DNA of 64,000 bases, from assembly GCA_030248215.1 (NCBI GenBank), contig JASANG010003989.1:1-64000 (forward strand), read 5' to 3'. Made by a program: the position numbers and the translations under genes. The stretch comes from Enoplolaimus lenunculus (taxonomy: Eukaryota; Nematoda; Enoplea; Enoplida; Thoracostomopsidae). The notes below the pieces were generated by a model. The model ran no database searches. It had not been told where the DNA came from and was given only the letters and a program-made list of their open reading frames with translations. Below are positions 1-9,642 of the stretch, piece after piece (position 1 is the first letter of the stretch; the number at the start of each line of letters is the position of its first letter).

Positions 1-54
1 ACAATTTTAATACCAAAATTGTAAACACGATTTTGCTTTACATCTCTGTTGCAG

Positions 55-153
55 GGCTTAAAACCTGGGCGACCACCTCTTGGATCCGATAGTACTGTGA
101 TCGGTCTTTTAGTCCAATTACAAACTCAATTGGCCGAACTGAGTAAAGTTTAA
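55..153 (+). CDS. Terminal coding exon of an unidentified gene (partial)
   Basis: A clean acceptor (CTCTGTTGCAG) ends at 54. The frame then stays open for 32 codons to TAA at 151-153. The peptide begins GLKPGRPPLGSDSTV and ends in an amphipathic stretch, VQLQTQLAELSKV, which could be a short helix or coiled coil. An AATAAA lies 88 bases after the stop, as expected for a 3' end. The rest of the gene lies left of the window. I do not recognise the family. The phase-0 start is inferred from the open frame. Confidence 0.6.
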   Translation, partial: GLKPGRPPLGSDSTVIGLLVQLQTQLAELSKV

Positions 154-240
154 GTTTTTTTAAATTGAGTGCTGAAATTAAAATTGTTTTGTGTGAAAAA
201 AATCTGCTAAACGTATAGTTCGAATTTTCAGTTGAAATTC

Positions 241-246
241 AATAAA
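241..246 (+). promoter_or_regulatory. Poly(A) signal AATAAA
   Basis: Canonical hexamer 88 bases after the stop codon at 151-153, in AT-rich 3'-UTR-like sequence. It is the likely cleavage signal of the gene ending there. Confidence 0.5.
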
Positions 247-825
247 ATTTAGCCATAGGCACCAAACTCTCTGTGTATATATAATCAATTTTGCTGCTTT
301 TTGAAATTGTTGCACGTACAATATAATGCGTTTTCATCACCTGAGGAACTGAATTTGTGTTGTCGTCGTTTTGTTACATTTTGACAAAGTTGGGAAATGT
401 TTGAATAAGTTTATCGTTTGTATTTCCGAGCACTCAAAGTGATTCAACGGCACCTTACGTTTTACAAATATTTTCAAATTTTATTTGAAACACTTCGAAT
501 ACGCATCGCCAAGCGGAATCGCTATCATGTAATTGTGTGTGAATGGTTTAGCTACCCATTTGGCTTTGTGTTCTCAGGACTTATTGAGCATGCTTTCGAT
601 TTATTTGGCTCAGGATATTTTTAATTTAATGCAGGAAAAATTTAGGTTTGTCAACCATAAATTGTATGTTTCATCACAGATGATGACGTTCAACTTTGGT
701 TTTGTTCCCATTTGCTGTTGTTTAGCGCAAATTTTCCACCTATGAAGAATCCATCATGCTAGGCTATAAATTAGCGATTTCAACCTTGTCATATTTTGAG
801 ATTGAAACCAATACTCGGCATATAC

Positions 826-1074
826 TGTAAATTTCATTGATTTGATTTTAACTCAGAATGAGTTATATCACTCAATCTGAGTTAGGACTATCAGAACTCA
901 GTGTTCGGATTCAATTCAGCTCATTCTCCGTTAATCAAGCAACTCAGCAAAAATCAATCATCTCAGAGTGAGAATCAAATCAACTCATATTGAGTCAATG
1001 TTTAATAATATTAATTCAAAAATAACTAACTCACTAGTTGAGTTCATTCATCCATTCATTACAATTTACAGTGT
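826..1074. repeat. AACTCAGAATGAGTT palindromic element, copy 1
   Basis: About 250 bp made of short inverted words around GAGTT and AACTC. The ends read ACTGTAAATTTCATTGA and TTCATTACAATTTACAGT, which are inverted copies of each other. Related copies lie at 25468-25660 and 35552-35796. There is no coding capacity, so it is a non-autonomous inverted-repeat element (MITE type). Confidence 0.7.
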
Positions 1075-2035
1075 ATGTTTGAATAAATTGTAATGTCGGA
1101 TTTACGTTAAAACTGCGGTAGCCATGGATTATACAACATCCCATTGTGATTTGACATCAACATTAACTGTCATGTTGTCGTGTCCGGTGCACCCTAACAC
1201 AATAATGAACTGTGTTTTTTATGACATGCTTTGAGATTACTCGGAAATAGAGTTATAGTTGAATCATTCCAAATTCGAAGTTATCATATGATATTGTACA
1301 GGACAATTTGTTTCTGGTTATACGCAGACCATTTCATATTTGTTATCAGACAATATTTCTAATATATCAAACCGCAGATGCACTTCGATACAAGATTATA
1401 GCCGAAAACTACAAATTTTCGATTAAATGCGGTTTGTTAGTTAACAAAATGTTAACCAGGTATAAAAACCAAACCGTGAGCCAAGCTGCGACGGTTATAT
1501 CTTCAACATCGCGTAGGTTGCATTACCCATTGCCAGACACAATGTTTTTCTAAAAGTTAAACTCACATTTTGGAACAAGGAACTGTTATAATCCGTATAC
1601 GTCGCGTACTCGAACCTCACCGCGTCCGCAGCAAAATTTTCGCGAAGGGCTCTATATGGTACTGCTTATTTAGTTTAGTATGAATTTGTATGTAAATGAT
1701 GTGCTATTGCTAAAGTATTTTAAGTTTACATTTTACCGTTTGAATATACAAATTTTATCAGCTGAACAGTTCGTTTGAAATTTTATATAAATTAATAAGC
1801 GTAAGACATCAAAATCAGAGTGTAGCATGTTCGCCATAGAGAAAAATTTAATTAGTCAGATGCATTAGCGTATTTTTTAGCTTTAGAAATTGGTGCTCTG
1901 TATGTATAATTGGTGTAGTTGCAAAAAAAAATTTTGAGACTATTTTAAAGCAACGAGGTGCATTTAGGCTAGTGTTAAACAATTTTACTTCAAATTCACG
2001 ATATTTGTTTGACGACGAAACTTATCTTGATTAGT
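1075..2035. other. Unassigned AT-rich stretch
   Basis: I see no convincing exon, RNA gene or repeat here. The 81-codon open frame at 1308-1553 lacks splice or compositional support. Confidence 0.4.
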
Positions 2036-2215
2036 TCGGCCCATGTAAAGATCAGAGGGGGAACGTTTTTCTGTAGGAATAGAACAGAATAAATTTACGC
2101 TTTAGACTATTTTTTGCTTGGCTTAGGCTTAGGCATAGGAATGAACTCATTCTTACGCTCAGGATTCGGCTTAGGATTAGGATTAGGATTATGAATAAGT
2201 TAGTTCTAACAGGGT
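2036..2215. repeat. TTAGGC-core element, partial
   Basis: It starts with CGGCCCATGTAAAGATCAG and carries the TTTAGACTATTTTTTGCTT arm and the CTTAGGCTTAGGC core. The second terminal repeat is missing or decayed. Confidence 0.7.
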
Positions 2216-2757
2216 TAACTAAACATATGTCAATCTTAATTGTTTTATATAACCAATACCTTCGTGGTCTTTTACAGTAAAATAGTTTTTAACTAAAAAT
2301 CGTGGAAACTAAGTATTTATTTTTTGCAGTTATTGGTATTAATAGGTTGATCTATAGTCCCTATTTTTTGGGTTTTAGAACATTTGAAGATGTCGTAATT
2401 CGAGCGGTATCCAATTCAGTCAGATTCCTTAATTGAACCAATCCAAAGCGGAATTATGACTGGGCTACCAAAAATTTCGATTCTCGAATAAATTGGCCCG
2501 TTTTTAATTGGTTAACTCACAAATTTATTTTAGGCAGTTCCGCTTTGGATCAGTCCACAATGGTATATAACGCTGAATTACTCATTTAGCTACGACGTAC
2601 ACATACCTAGGCACTACATAAACAATTTATTTCTGAGATATTGAAAAGCTAGAAATTGCAATTGCTTGCACGCTTGTATCAAATTTGCAACTGCAACCAG
2701 TAGATAATATGGTAAGTTGAGACTAAATATTCATAAGAGTACGTTTATAACAGAAAC

Positions 2758-2960
2758 GACTAATGTATAGAACAGAGCCGTATAACAATAGTGTAAGCAT
2801 ATTCGTAAGCCTTAGCTTAAGCATAAGTTTAAGTCAAAGCGTAAGAATGAGCTTATACCAAAGTCTAAGCCAAAATCTATGCAAAAAATAGCCTAAAACT
2901 TAAGCTAACTTTATTGTAGTCCTGCAAAAAAATGTTCCACTCCTGGCCTTAACATGGGTC
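2758..2960. repeat. TTAGGC-core element, full length
   Basis: About 203 bp with ends GACTAATGTATAGAACAG and GGCCTTAACATGGGTC. The core is GCCTAA/GCTTAA hexamers. Flanks ACAGAAAC and ACAGGAAC (7 of 8 identical) are the likely target duplication. Confidence 0.75.
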
Positions 2961-3269
2961 ACAGGAACCGCGGCCTGAGGGCTGATCCAATTAAACTTCA
3001 TTCGAGGATACATCTTGATTTTTAATCGGACGAGTGTTGAATTTTACCGATTTCAAATAAAAATAATTAATGAACAGTTTTTCTGCGAATTCAATCATTT
3101 TTGGTCAAGCCGTTTGTAGTCAAACACGATACAATTTGTGACTTGCAGCGATTTTTAGTTTAGAAATCTAATTAACATTTCAAGTTTATATATACGTTTT
3201 AAGCTGAGCTGTACTAAATGTGTCGAAATAACGCAGCCGCTATTCTGCTCTACTGTCGGCAGAACTGGC

Positions 3270-3660
3270 ACGTTACTCGCAGTTGAACGCGGGCTGGGTA
3301 AGACAATTTGATACGGGTGAACTTGAGGGTAAAGAAATTGAAGTGCGGTAAAAATTTGTTAAACTTTACTCACGTAAAATTTTCATAAGAAACTTAAAAC
3401 CAGATAATGTAGAAAAATTTGAATTTTTAAACTGTTTTTATCGACGAGTGAGAAATAAGCAGCGCAGCAATGCACTGTAAAATTACACAATTGTATTGAA
3501 CGCAGAAGAAAACATAAGGGCGTGTAACGGTAAAGGAATTTTGCGCAGTTAAAGGCGGATAACGGGTGAAGGAATTTGCGCTGGTACACCCGCGGGTGAA
3601 AAGCAATATTTCCACGCGTAACGTGCACGCTGGTAAAAAATCTTTACCCATTTACACCTC
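3270..3660. repeat. GGGTAA-rich degenerate repeat region
   Basis: Words such as GGGTAA, CGGGTGAA and GGTAAA recur about every 20-40 bases. Similar sequence is at 50090-50530 (TTTACCCGCGGGTAAACG). The overlapping minus-strand frames of 81 and 74 codons fall in this repeat, so I do not treat them as genes. Confidence 0.45.
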
Positions 3661-5067
3661 TGACTGCCGTCACTATCAGCTACAAGTTTTGTATTAAAAT
3701 ACTGAAAATTGTGCTTATTACATTGCATCTGTGCATTTCGTTTTCAAAATTTTGGAAACTTTTTTGATAGATATTTGAGTTCTTGTATCGAGTTCAAAAT
3801 TTTAACATTTTCAATTTAAATTTTAACATGGTGAACTAGTTACAAATTATTCTAGCAGTCATGTAGAGAGAGAAACTCAAACTCTGCACGTATGCTATGT
3901 TTCTGTCATAAATTTTAAGCGACAACCATACTAGTATGTACGGGGAAAACTCGACTAACATCAGATGAGCATTTTGGGTAAGTGAACATTTGTAAACAAT
4001 AAAATTTTCATAAACTTCAGTACTTAAATTCTCAATTTCAATGGTGAATCCCAAATTTGAATTTTTTTGTAAAATTTGTCATGGGAGTAAAGTATAACGC
4101 CGTTTGTGAGGCTGGACATTGGCCTACTTCAATTGTTCATGCATCACAATAGAGCGTTGTCTGTCCAGCTCTATTATCCTTAACAAGTATTTGACGGGGA
4201 CGTATACAACGGAAGGGATACAAGGAATATATCAACTTCCAAAATTTCTTGAGAGACAAGACATATAGCACTTTTAATAACTTTGAGAATAATTTTATAG
4301 ATCCTAAAGGTAGCAAAAAAATCTTTTCATAAGAATATTCCCTCGTGATATAATATATTGAATACGCGTAAATTGCGGTGATAGGATGAAGGTTTAGCTA
4401 CGCTGTTAAAGCATTGAAATTTAAAACCGTTGTGTGAGAAGTAGTTTTGAAAAATTGAGGAAAATTTTAGCAGACGAACACTACTGCTCTGCATTTATAC
4501 TTTGTAAAGCATAAAGGCGGCCGGGTGAGACAGGCTGGATTTGAAAATTACGCAGCAAAAATTCTTTCTAAAATTTTTGCGAAAAGTTTGAGTCAAAATC
4601 TAGGACAATATACTCTTGACAATTCAAACAGTTTGCTGTTTCCTTTGTCTTTTAACTTGAATGCGCTATGTTTGCTTTGTTCCGTTTAGCAGCAATACTC
4701 GTAGACGTAAATACTACACGCGCATATAGATTTTGCAATAGCAACTATAGAGAAGTCTTGCGCAAAAGCGATTGGTCGCACAGAATTATAAAAATCCACT
4801 ATTTTGAATTTATTTTCACTATATTAATCCAGTAAGAAATTTTGAGGGTTTAGAATTTTTTCTTGAATATAGAAAACTTTGTTAGCGGTAACTAGTGATA
4901 TTGAAATTATTTCGACCGTCTAACGTTTCACGAATAATAGGTTTTCATTCATTCATACTCAGTTGTCTCACAAATATTTTTATTTTATTTCAATTTCGCA
5001 CCAAATTTACGAAAGTTGTATTCGGGTGTGCACATATGGTTACTGGTATAATCATCGATACGCTCGT
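3661..5067. other. Unassigned stretch
   Basis: AT-rich sequence without a supported gene. A 72-codon minus-strand frame at 3836-4054 has no matched splice sites. Confidence 0.35.
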
Positions 5068-5236
5068 GCCCGTAACCAAGGGGGGCTGGGTGGAGCTCAT
5101 CCTCCCAGGAAAATCTTTGACTCCGCTAAACAATTTTCAACCTTGCTTGTAAGTCCACGAAAACCATTGTGTGCCCCTTTTGAAAAGTTTTTAGCCCCCT
5201 TCCTGGCAAGGTTAGCTGGCTACCGTCCTGGATACG
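5068..5236. repeat. CCCGTAGCCA element, copy 1
   Basis: About 165-bp unit. One end reads GCCCGTAACCAAGGGGGGC and the other GCAAGGTTAGCTGGCTACCG. The middle holds TTTTCAACCTTGCTTGTAAGT. Ends are inverted. It is the same family as ten other sites in the window. Confidence 0.75.
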
Positions 5237-5376
5237 CTGCATTGATGTTGAATGATAAAGTTTTATCAAAAATATTTACATTTTTTTCTTTATAAAATAT
5301 CTACTTGTATATTGCGTAAATTGCCGATGCCATGGAGCTTATGGAATAGATTTTTGGAAAAATCACAGCCACCTGT

Positions 5377-5550
5377 AGACGGGCCCGTAGCCAAGGGGGG
5401 CAGAGGGGCTCAGCACCCCCTGGAAAAATTTTGCTCCCCCCTTAGAAGATTTTCAACCTTGCTTGTAAGTCATATAAAAGCTTCAATTGCCCCTCCTGAA
5501 TAATTTTTAGGCCTCCCCTAGCAAGGTGAGCTGGCTACGGGTCTGCCTGT
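5377..5550. repeat. CCCGTAGCCA element, copy 2
   Basis: Same orientation as the copy 300 bp upstream and same internal words (CAACCTTGCTTGTAAGT). It ends GCAAGGTGAGCTGGCTACGG. Confidence 0.75.
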
Positions 5551-5787
5551 AGATTGTCGTACTGCGGCATTTACAGACAAACTGCAACGATACGTCAGTT
5601 TGCGTTTTCAGTTATACTAGGAACGATCGGAACATCACACCTCTTTTAACTAAGCAGCTGCAAGAGCATGCGATGGGTTATTTCCAGCCAACGGTTCCAA
5701 TGGTACCTAAGGTGTACACGTCCGGCTATTAAGCCACGCACATAGCTTCTCCAACTGTATTCATTATCGACTGTATGTCGGCATGTA

Positions 5788-6232
5788 CTGTATTGACCAG
5801 AATAAGAGGGTGGTAACAAGAGAGGGTCTCCATTTTGAGTCCAAATCAATAGGAGTCCGTATCCACTAATAAGTATCCGTAAGTGGATAGAGTCCCTAAG
5901 CTCTAATTAGAGTCCATAAATGTCAATTAACCCTAATTATAGCGCATAAATGACTACAGGACCAAATAAATTGAGTTCGAAACTTTAAAGCGTACTTAAA
6001 TTTTGAAAGTACATTCCTAAGTATAATCTTGTATTATCGCTCAAACTATTGACACATAACACATAAACGTTTAATTCAACGGATAATTGCAGTACCGGAT
6101 ATATATCAGTAACGAAGGGCGGCGGAGCGTGGGTCAAAAATAAATAACAGTCCGTAACCGAATAACAAGGGGGGTACCCTCTGGAGAGGCCAAATAAATA
6201 TCAGTCCCCCCTCTTATTCGGGTTACTAACAG
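5788..6232. repeat. CTGTA(G/T)TGACC element with TA target duplication, full length
   Basis: 445 bp with inverted ends CTGTATTGACCAGAATAAGA and TCTTATTCGGGTTACTAACAG, directly flanked by TA on both sides. This is the TA duplication expected of Tc1/mariner-like mobility. The inside is not coding and contains GGACTCTATCCGCTTACGG-like words in reverse. It is the best-preserved copy of its family here. Confidence 0.8.
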
Positions 6233-6815
6233 TATGCAGCTTCAAGCATACAGTAATTTGTATTATATTGCATGCACACATAACAAACAATCAAATGCCT
6301 GTGTAATAGCGGCGGGATGGGTAAAGTAGGTGGGCCCTTCGGTTTTGAAAATATGCCAAACAACGCCTGAGGGCCGTACCAAAAATACTGCGAGAAAACT
6401 AGTCACAATACGTCATTTTACGTAATATGTTTCGTCTATTTCAACACTTGAAATATTAAACTTTAGTTTTTCAAACTGTGATCTAAAATAACGTTGAATG
6501 AGCTTAGAAGACGGTCGCTTAGTCACTGAAATAAACGTTGTTATAGTGAAATTTTTGCAAAATTTATAAAATTATAAAATTTGTTCAATTATTTGTAAGA
6601 AAATTTTAAACACTTAAAATGTGGTTTGTGTGCTTTGTTGAAGCTTTAAGTATTGTTGTGTTTGTATTGAAACGATAAAAAGCACTAGACAATTTATGCA
6701 TTTATAGGGTAATAATTTAAGCAATGATTGTAGGCGGTCTTATAGGTTTGTTCATTCATACTGCGAGAATTTTTTTATTGCTGAAAACTTTCTGTATTTA
6801 ACGCGGATTTTCAGC

Positions 6816-7034
6816 ACTTTGTCCCTCAAACTTAATAGCTTTCGAACAGTTGGGGACGGAAATGTCCTTAAAATCGACGGACCCGTAAGCTTCAAGCTCG
6901 CAGACCGAGTGTTCATTGTCAGTACAACACACGGGTACAACACAACAAATAAAACTTGCGAAAACTTCGGTATCAGTACGTTTGTAACGGAATGTGGCCA
7001 GAACGAATTCGAAAAATGTTCGAAATCCGGATAG
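6816..7034 (+). CDS. Possible exon, cysteine-containing extracellular-type peptide (uncertain)
   Basis: A good acceptor (GCGGATTTTCAG) ends at 6815. The frame then stays open for 72 codons to a TAG. The peptide has two NxT sequons close together (NTTNKT) and three cysteines, and runs as alternating polar and hydrophobic strands. The region has higher GC than its surroundings. Two minus-strand frames are also open across the same bases (175 and 114 codons), so the strand is not certain. I found no partner exon. It could be a remnant or a chance frame. Confidence 0.28.
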   Translation, partial: TLSLKLNSFRTVGDGNVLKIDGPVSFKLADRVFIVSTTHGYNTTNKTCENFGISTFVTECGQNEFEKCSKSG

Positions 7035-7584
7035 CCTATTAGAGAGCACAAAATACCATTTGATAAGACAGATGGCTGCCGAAAAAAAGTAGCCAATACG
7101 TAAATTACTCCAATTTGTATATTCGATACCTTGCCAAAACAAGTTTTACGTTTCCGCGTAAACAAGACGACAAAATCGATACTCAACAAAACGCACTCCG
7201 GGCTGTTGACTCGGGTCGAGAACAAGATCTTACCAAAAAGACTGTAACTGGTTTTAAAGCTAACGTTTGGTCCTTCCAATAGCTTCTGATTGTTAAAAGT
7301 GCCGTTTGCAACCCAATAATTTGCATACCTGTTGCCATTTAATATTGTTTAGAATTCTTACTGTTTAGCTTTCTGGTAGACTACGGGCTTGTTTGGCAAA
7401 AAATATATTTAGTGGACACTTTCGTGGTCAAGTTTAATCTAGACGTGACATATGAAAGCGGCAACTTTCAAAGGTTGGTAGCTAATTGATTAAAGATACT
7501 AACTGAGAATTTTTTCATTAACCCTTTCTCACATGAATATTTTTAATTTCATACGAGATGCACTATCAAGGTAAGATTCGATCC

Positions 7585-7665
7585 CCAGTCTCTCGGGTGG
7601 GAGGCGTTTGCGATGACCAGTCAGCTATAGGAGCTTTACGCTCGAGCCCGAGGGGCTCTCACGAC
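7585..7665 (-). repeat. tRNA-derived SINE-like unit
   Basis: On the minus strand it reads GAGCGTAAAGCTCCTATAGC, then CGCAAACGCCTCCCACCCGAG, then GGGGATCGAATCTTACC. This resembles the end of a tRNA with a B-box-like GATCGAATC. A related unit at 47090-47200 shares the CGCTTCCCACCCG segment. Confidence 0.5.
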
Positions 7666-7939
7666 TTGCAAAGAATTTGTACTACACGTATATGTTAGAA
7701 TTGTTAAACACTGTTCACAGTGCCTGTGTTGCTCATGTATTACTTGTAATTAATTGCTCATGGTATACTCTATGAGTTAAAGGGTTAAAGAACGGATCAA
7801 GTGCAATTCTAGCTGTCTACTTTGTTGTCTCTTTACTTTCATAGATTTTTGAATTATTATTCTTTTTAGCGAAAATACAAAGCTGTAAGATTGTCGCATT
7901 TGGCTGAAACAGGGTCTCCTATTGTCCTCGTGAAAAGCT

Positions 7940-8560
7940 ATCGATAAAGTTATTGGCTAACTATTCATTTATCGGTTTTGGAGGTTTGTAAGCAATTTCC
8001 TCAGATTCCTCGCACCCAAAAACCCTTCTGCCGCCCTAATAATTATTGGAATAATTTAAAAAGTCCTAATTTTGTCTCGTCAATTTAGCAAATATGCAAA
8101 TTGCAGCAGCAAGTTTTTCGCATAGAGTTTGGACAAAACTTGCAAGTGCAAGTTGCAACTGCAAGATCTCGCAGCAAAAACTTGAACATTATGTATTAGC
8201 TAACTATTCGACAATTGCTTTTAAATTTCTGTAGACAATTTATTCAGATTCCTCGCACCTGAAAACCCATTATTGCTGAAATTAGATTGCTCGTAACCCT
8301 AATAATTAGTGAAACACCGTAAAAACGCCTAATTCAGGCTTATCAATTCTACTTATATGCAAATTATCTATTAGCTAACTACTCAATTATCGGTTTTAGA
8401 CGTTTGTAAACAGTCTACGCAAATTTTTCGCACCCAAAAACCCTTTAATGCTAAAATTAGATTGCTTCTAACTGTAATAATTAGTGAAATATTGTGGAAA
8501 ATCCTAATTTAGGCTTAATTAATTATGCAAATTAGCTTGTAGCTAATAAACGGCTTAAAA
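7940..8560. repeat. Tandem repeat, about 176-bp unit, three copies
   Basis: Units begin near 7950, 8194 and 8369 with TATTAGCTAACTA and contain CGCACCCAAAAACCC and CCTAATAATTAGTGAAA. The second to third spacing is about 176 bp. The first to second spacing is longer because another repeat sits between them (about 8095-8190). Followed at 8630-8680 by ATCGGTTAAGCCGTTCCTGAG, a phrase like those common at the ends of invertebrate mobile elements. Confidence 0.7.
8095..8190. repeat. GCAAGTTTTTCGC foldback element nested in the tandem repeat
   Basis: Inverted GCAGCAAGTTTTTCGC and CTCGCAGCAAAAACTTG arms around AACTTGCAAGTGCAAG. The same family is at 28733-28930 and 34617-34745. It interrupts a unit of the 176-bp tandem array, so it is younger than the array. 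Confidence 0.6.
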
Positions 8561-8867
8561 TTTTAAAACCTCAATGCGAGGTTAATACCCCAGGATGATG
8601 GGCTTTCACACAAAAAAAAGTTTATGAAAATCGGTTAAGCCGTTCCTGAGATTCTTTTCGGACGGACACAATTCTATGTAAGGAAAATCAAGGTTGTTTC
8701 ACTCTGTAAACTTGTCAATTCGCCGCTCTACTAAAAATTTTTGGTTGCAGGCCTGTGATTTTGACTCATCAGGCGTTCAGCTTTTCTGTTTCAGTAGTTG
8801 AGTAGGTTTGAATGCTAAAACTAATTATGTAAAATTAGGTGGAGTATGTGCCGATTAGAGCATGTTC

Positions 8868-8945
8868 GTGTTGCTAATCAGTTGCTCCACTTCGGTAACT
8901 GAATTAGCGGTACATCGCTACCCACTGCGCTATTAAGGCAGAAAC
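8868..8945 (-). repeat. tRNA-like SINE head
   Basis: On the minus strand the segment reads GCCTTAATAGCGCAGTGGGT then AGCG, a good tRNA D-arm/A-box look-alike. No full cloverleaf or clear B box follows, so I call it a tRNA-derived repeat and not a tRNA gene. Confidence 0.45.
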
Positions 8946-9582
8946 TTTGTTAAATTTTACTAACGCAAGGGTATAACCAGACACACAACTAAGTGTGCGG
9001 TGATGACTGTTGCTTTGACTGAGTTTCCACTTGCAATTTCATACCACGTTTGAATCGTTCGTACTTCCAGTTGCGAATCATAAATTAGAATTTTTAACAA
9101 TTCCAGTCTGTTTACATAATTATCAGTGGATTTTCATATTTTGTGTTATTTCACCTTGATGGTGTGAAACTGGGTATTTTAGCGACATTTGTTTATGGCT
9201 GGTCAACTCGCATTGATCGAGCATTTAGCTTTCAGTCAACTAACTTGTTTCTTTCAATTTTAAGCTTAATGTTCTTTTCAATTTTTAACGCTCACATTAA
9301 ATCTGCTTTGAATTTTTGAAATTTTATTATTTTTTCAACATTTTCACATTTCGCTTTTACGCTATTGTTCCGGCTAAGTTTGTATTTTAAAAATTTCCAT
9401 ATCTATAGCCATATTTAACTTTGCGGTTATTAACGGTTGTGAATTTTTACAATTTTATTGTTGTGTTTTTAAGCCAGCAAGAATGTAAGTCTGTCGATGA
9501 TGACCAACCTGTCTCAGAATGCATTATGGTTTATGAGGTTTGAAATAGTGGTTTCACTCACCACCAATACTTAACGGAATAC

Positions 9583-9642
9583 CTTCCATAGTAGCGTGTT
9601 TGCGAGTTGAGGTCGAAGCTGTTTTACAGTTTCAACGTCTGC
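9583..9642 (-). CDS. Candidate 60-bp exon
   Basis: Acceptor TTTACCTAG before 9642 and donor AAG/GTATTCC after 9583. The exon is 20 codons in phase 0 and reads ADVETVKQLRPQLANTLLWK. A minus-strand partner upstream at 9729-9683 would leave an intron of only 40 bp, so that join is doubtful. Confidence 0.4.

Noticed and set aside
6752-7279. 175-codon minus-strand open frame
   Set aside because: Two other frames are also open over the same bases, and no splice sites or domain logic support it. I kept only a weak plus-strand exon call.
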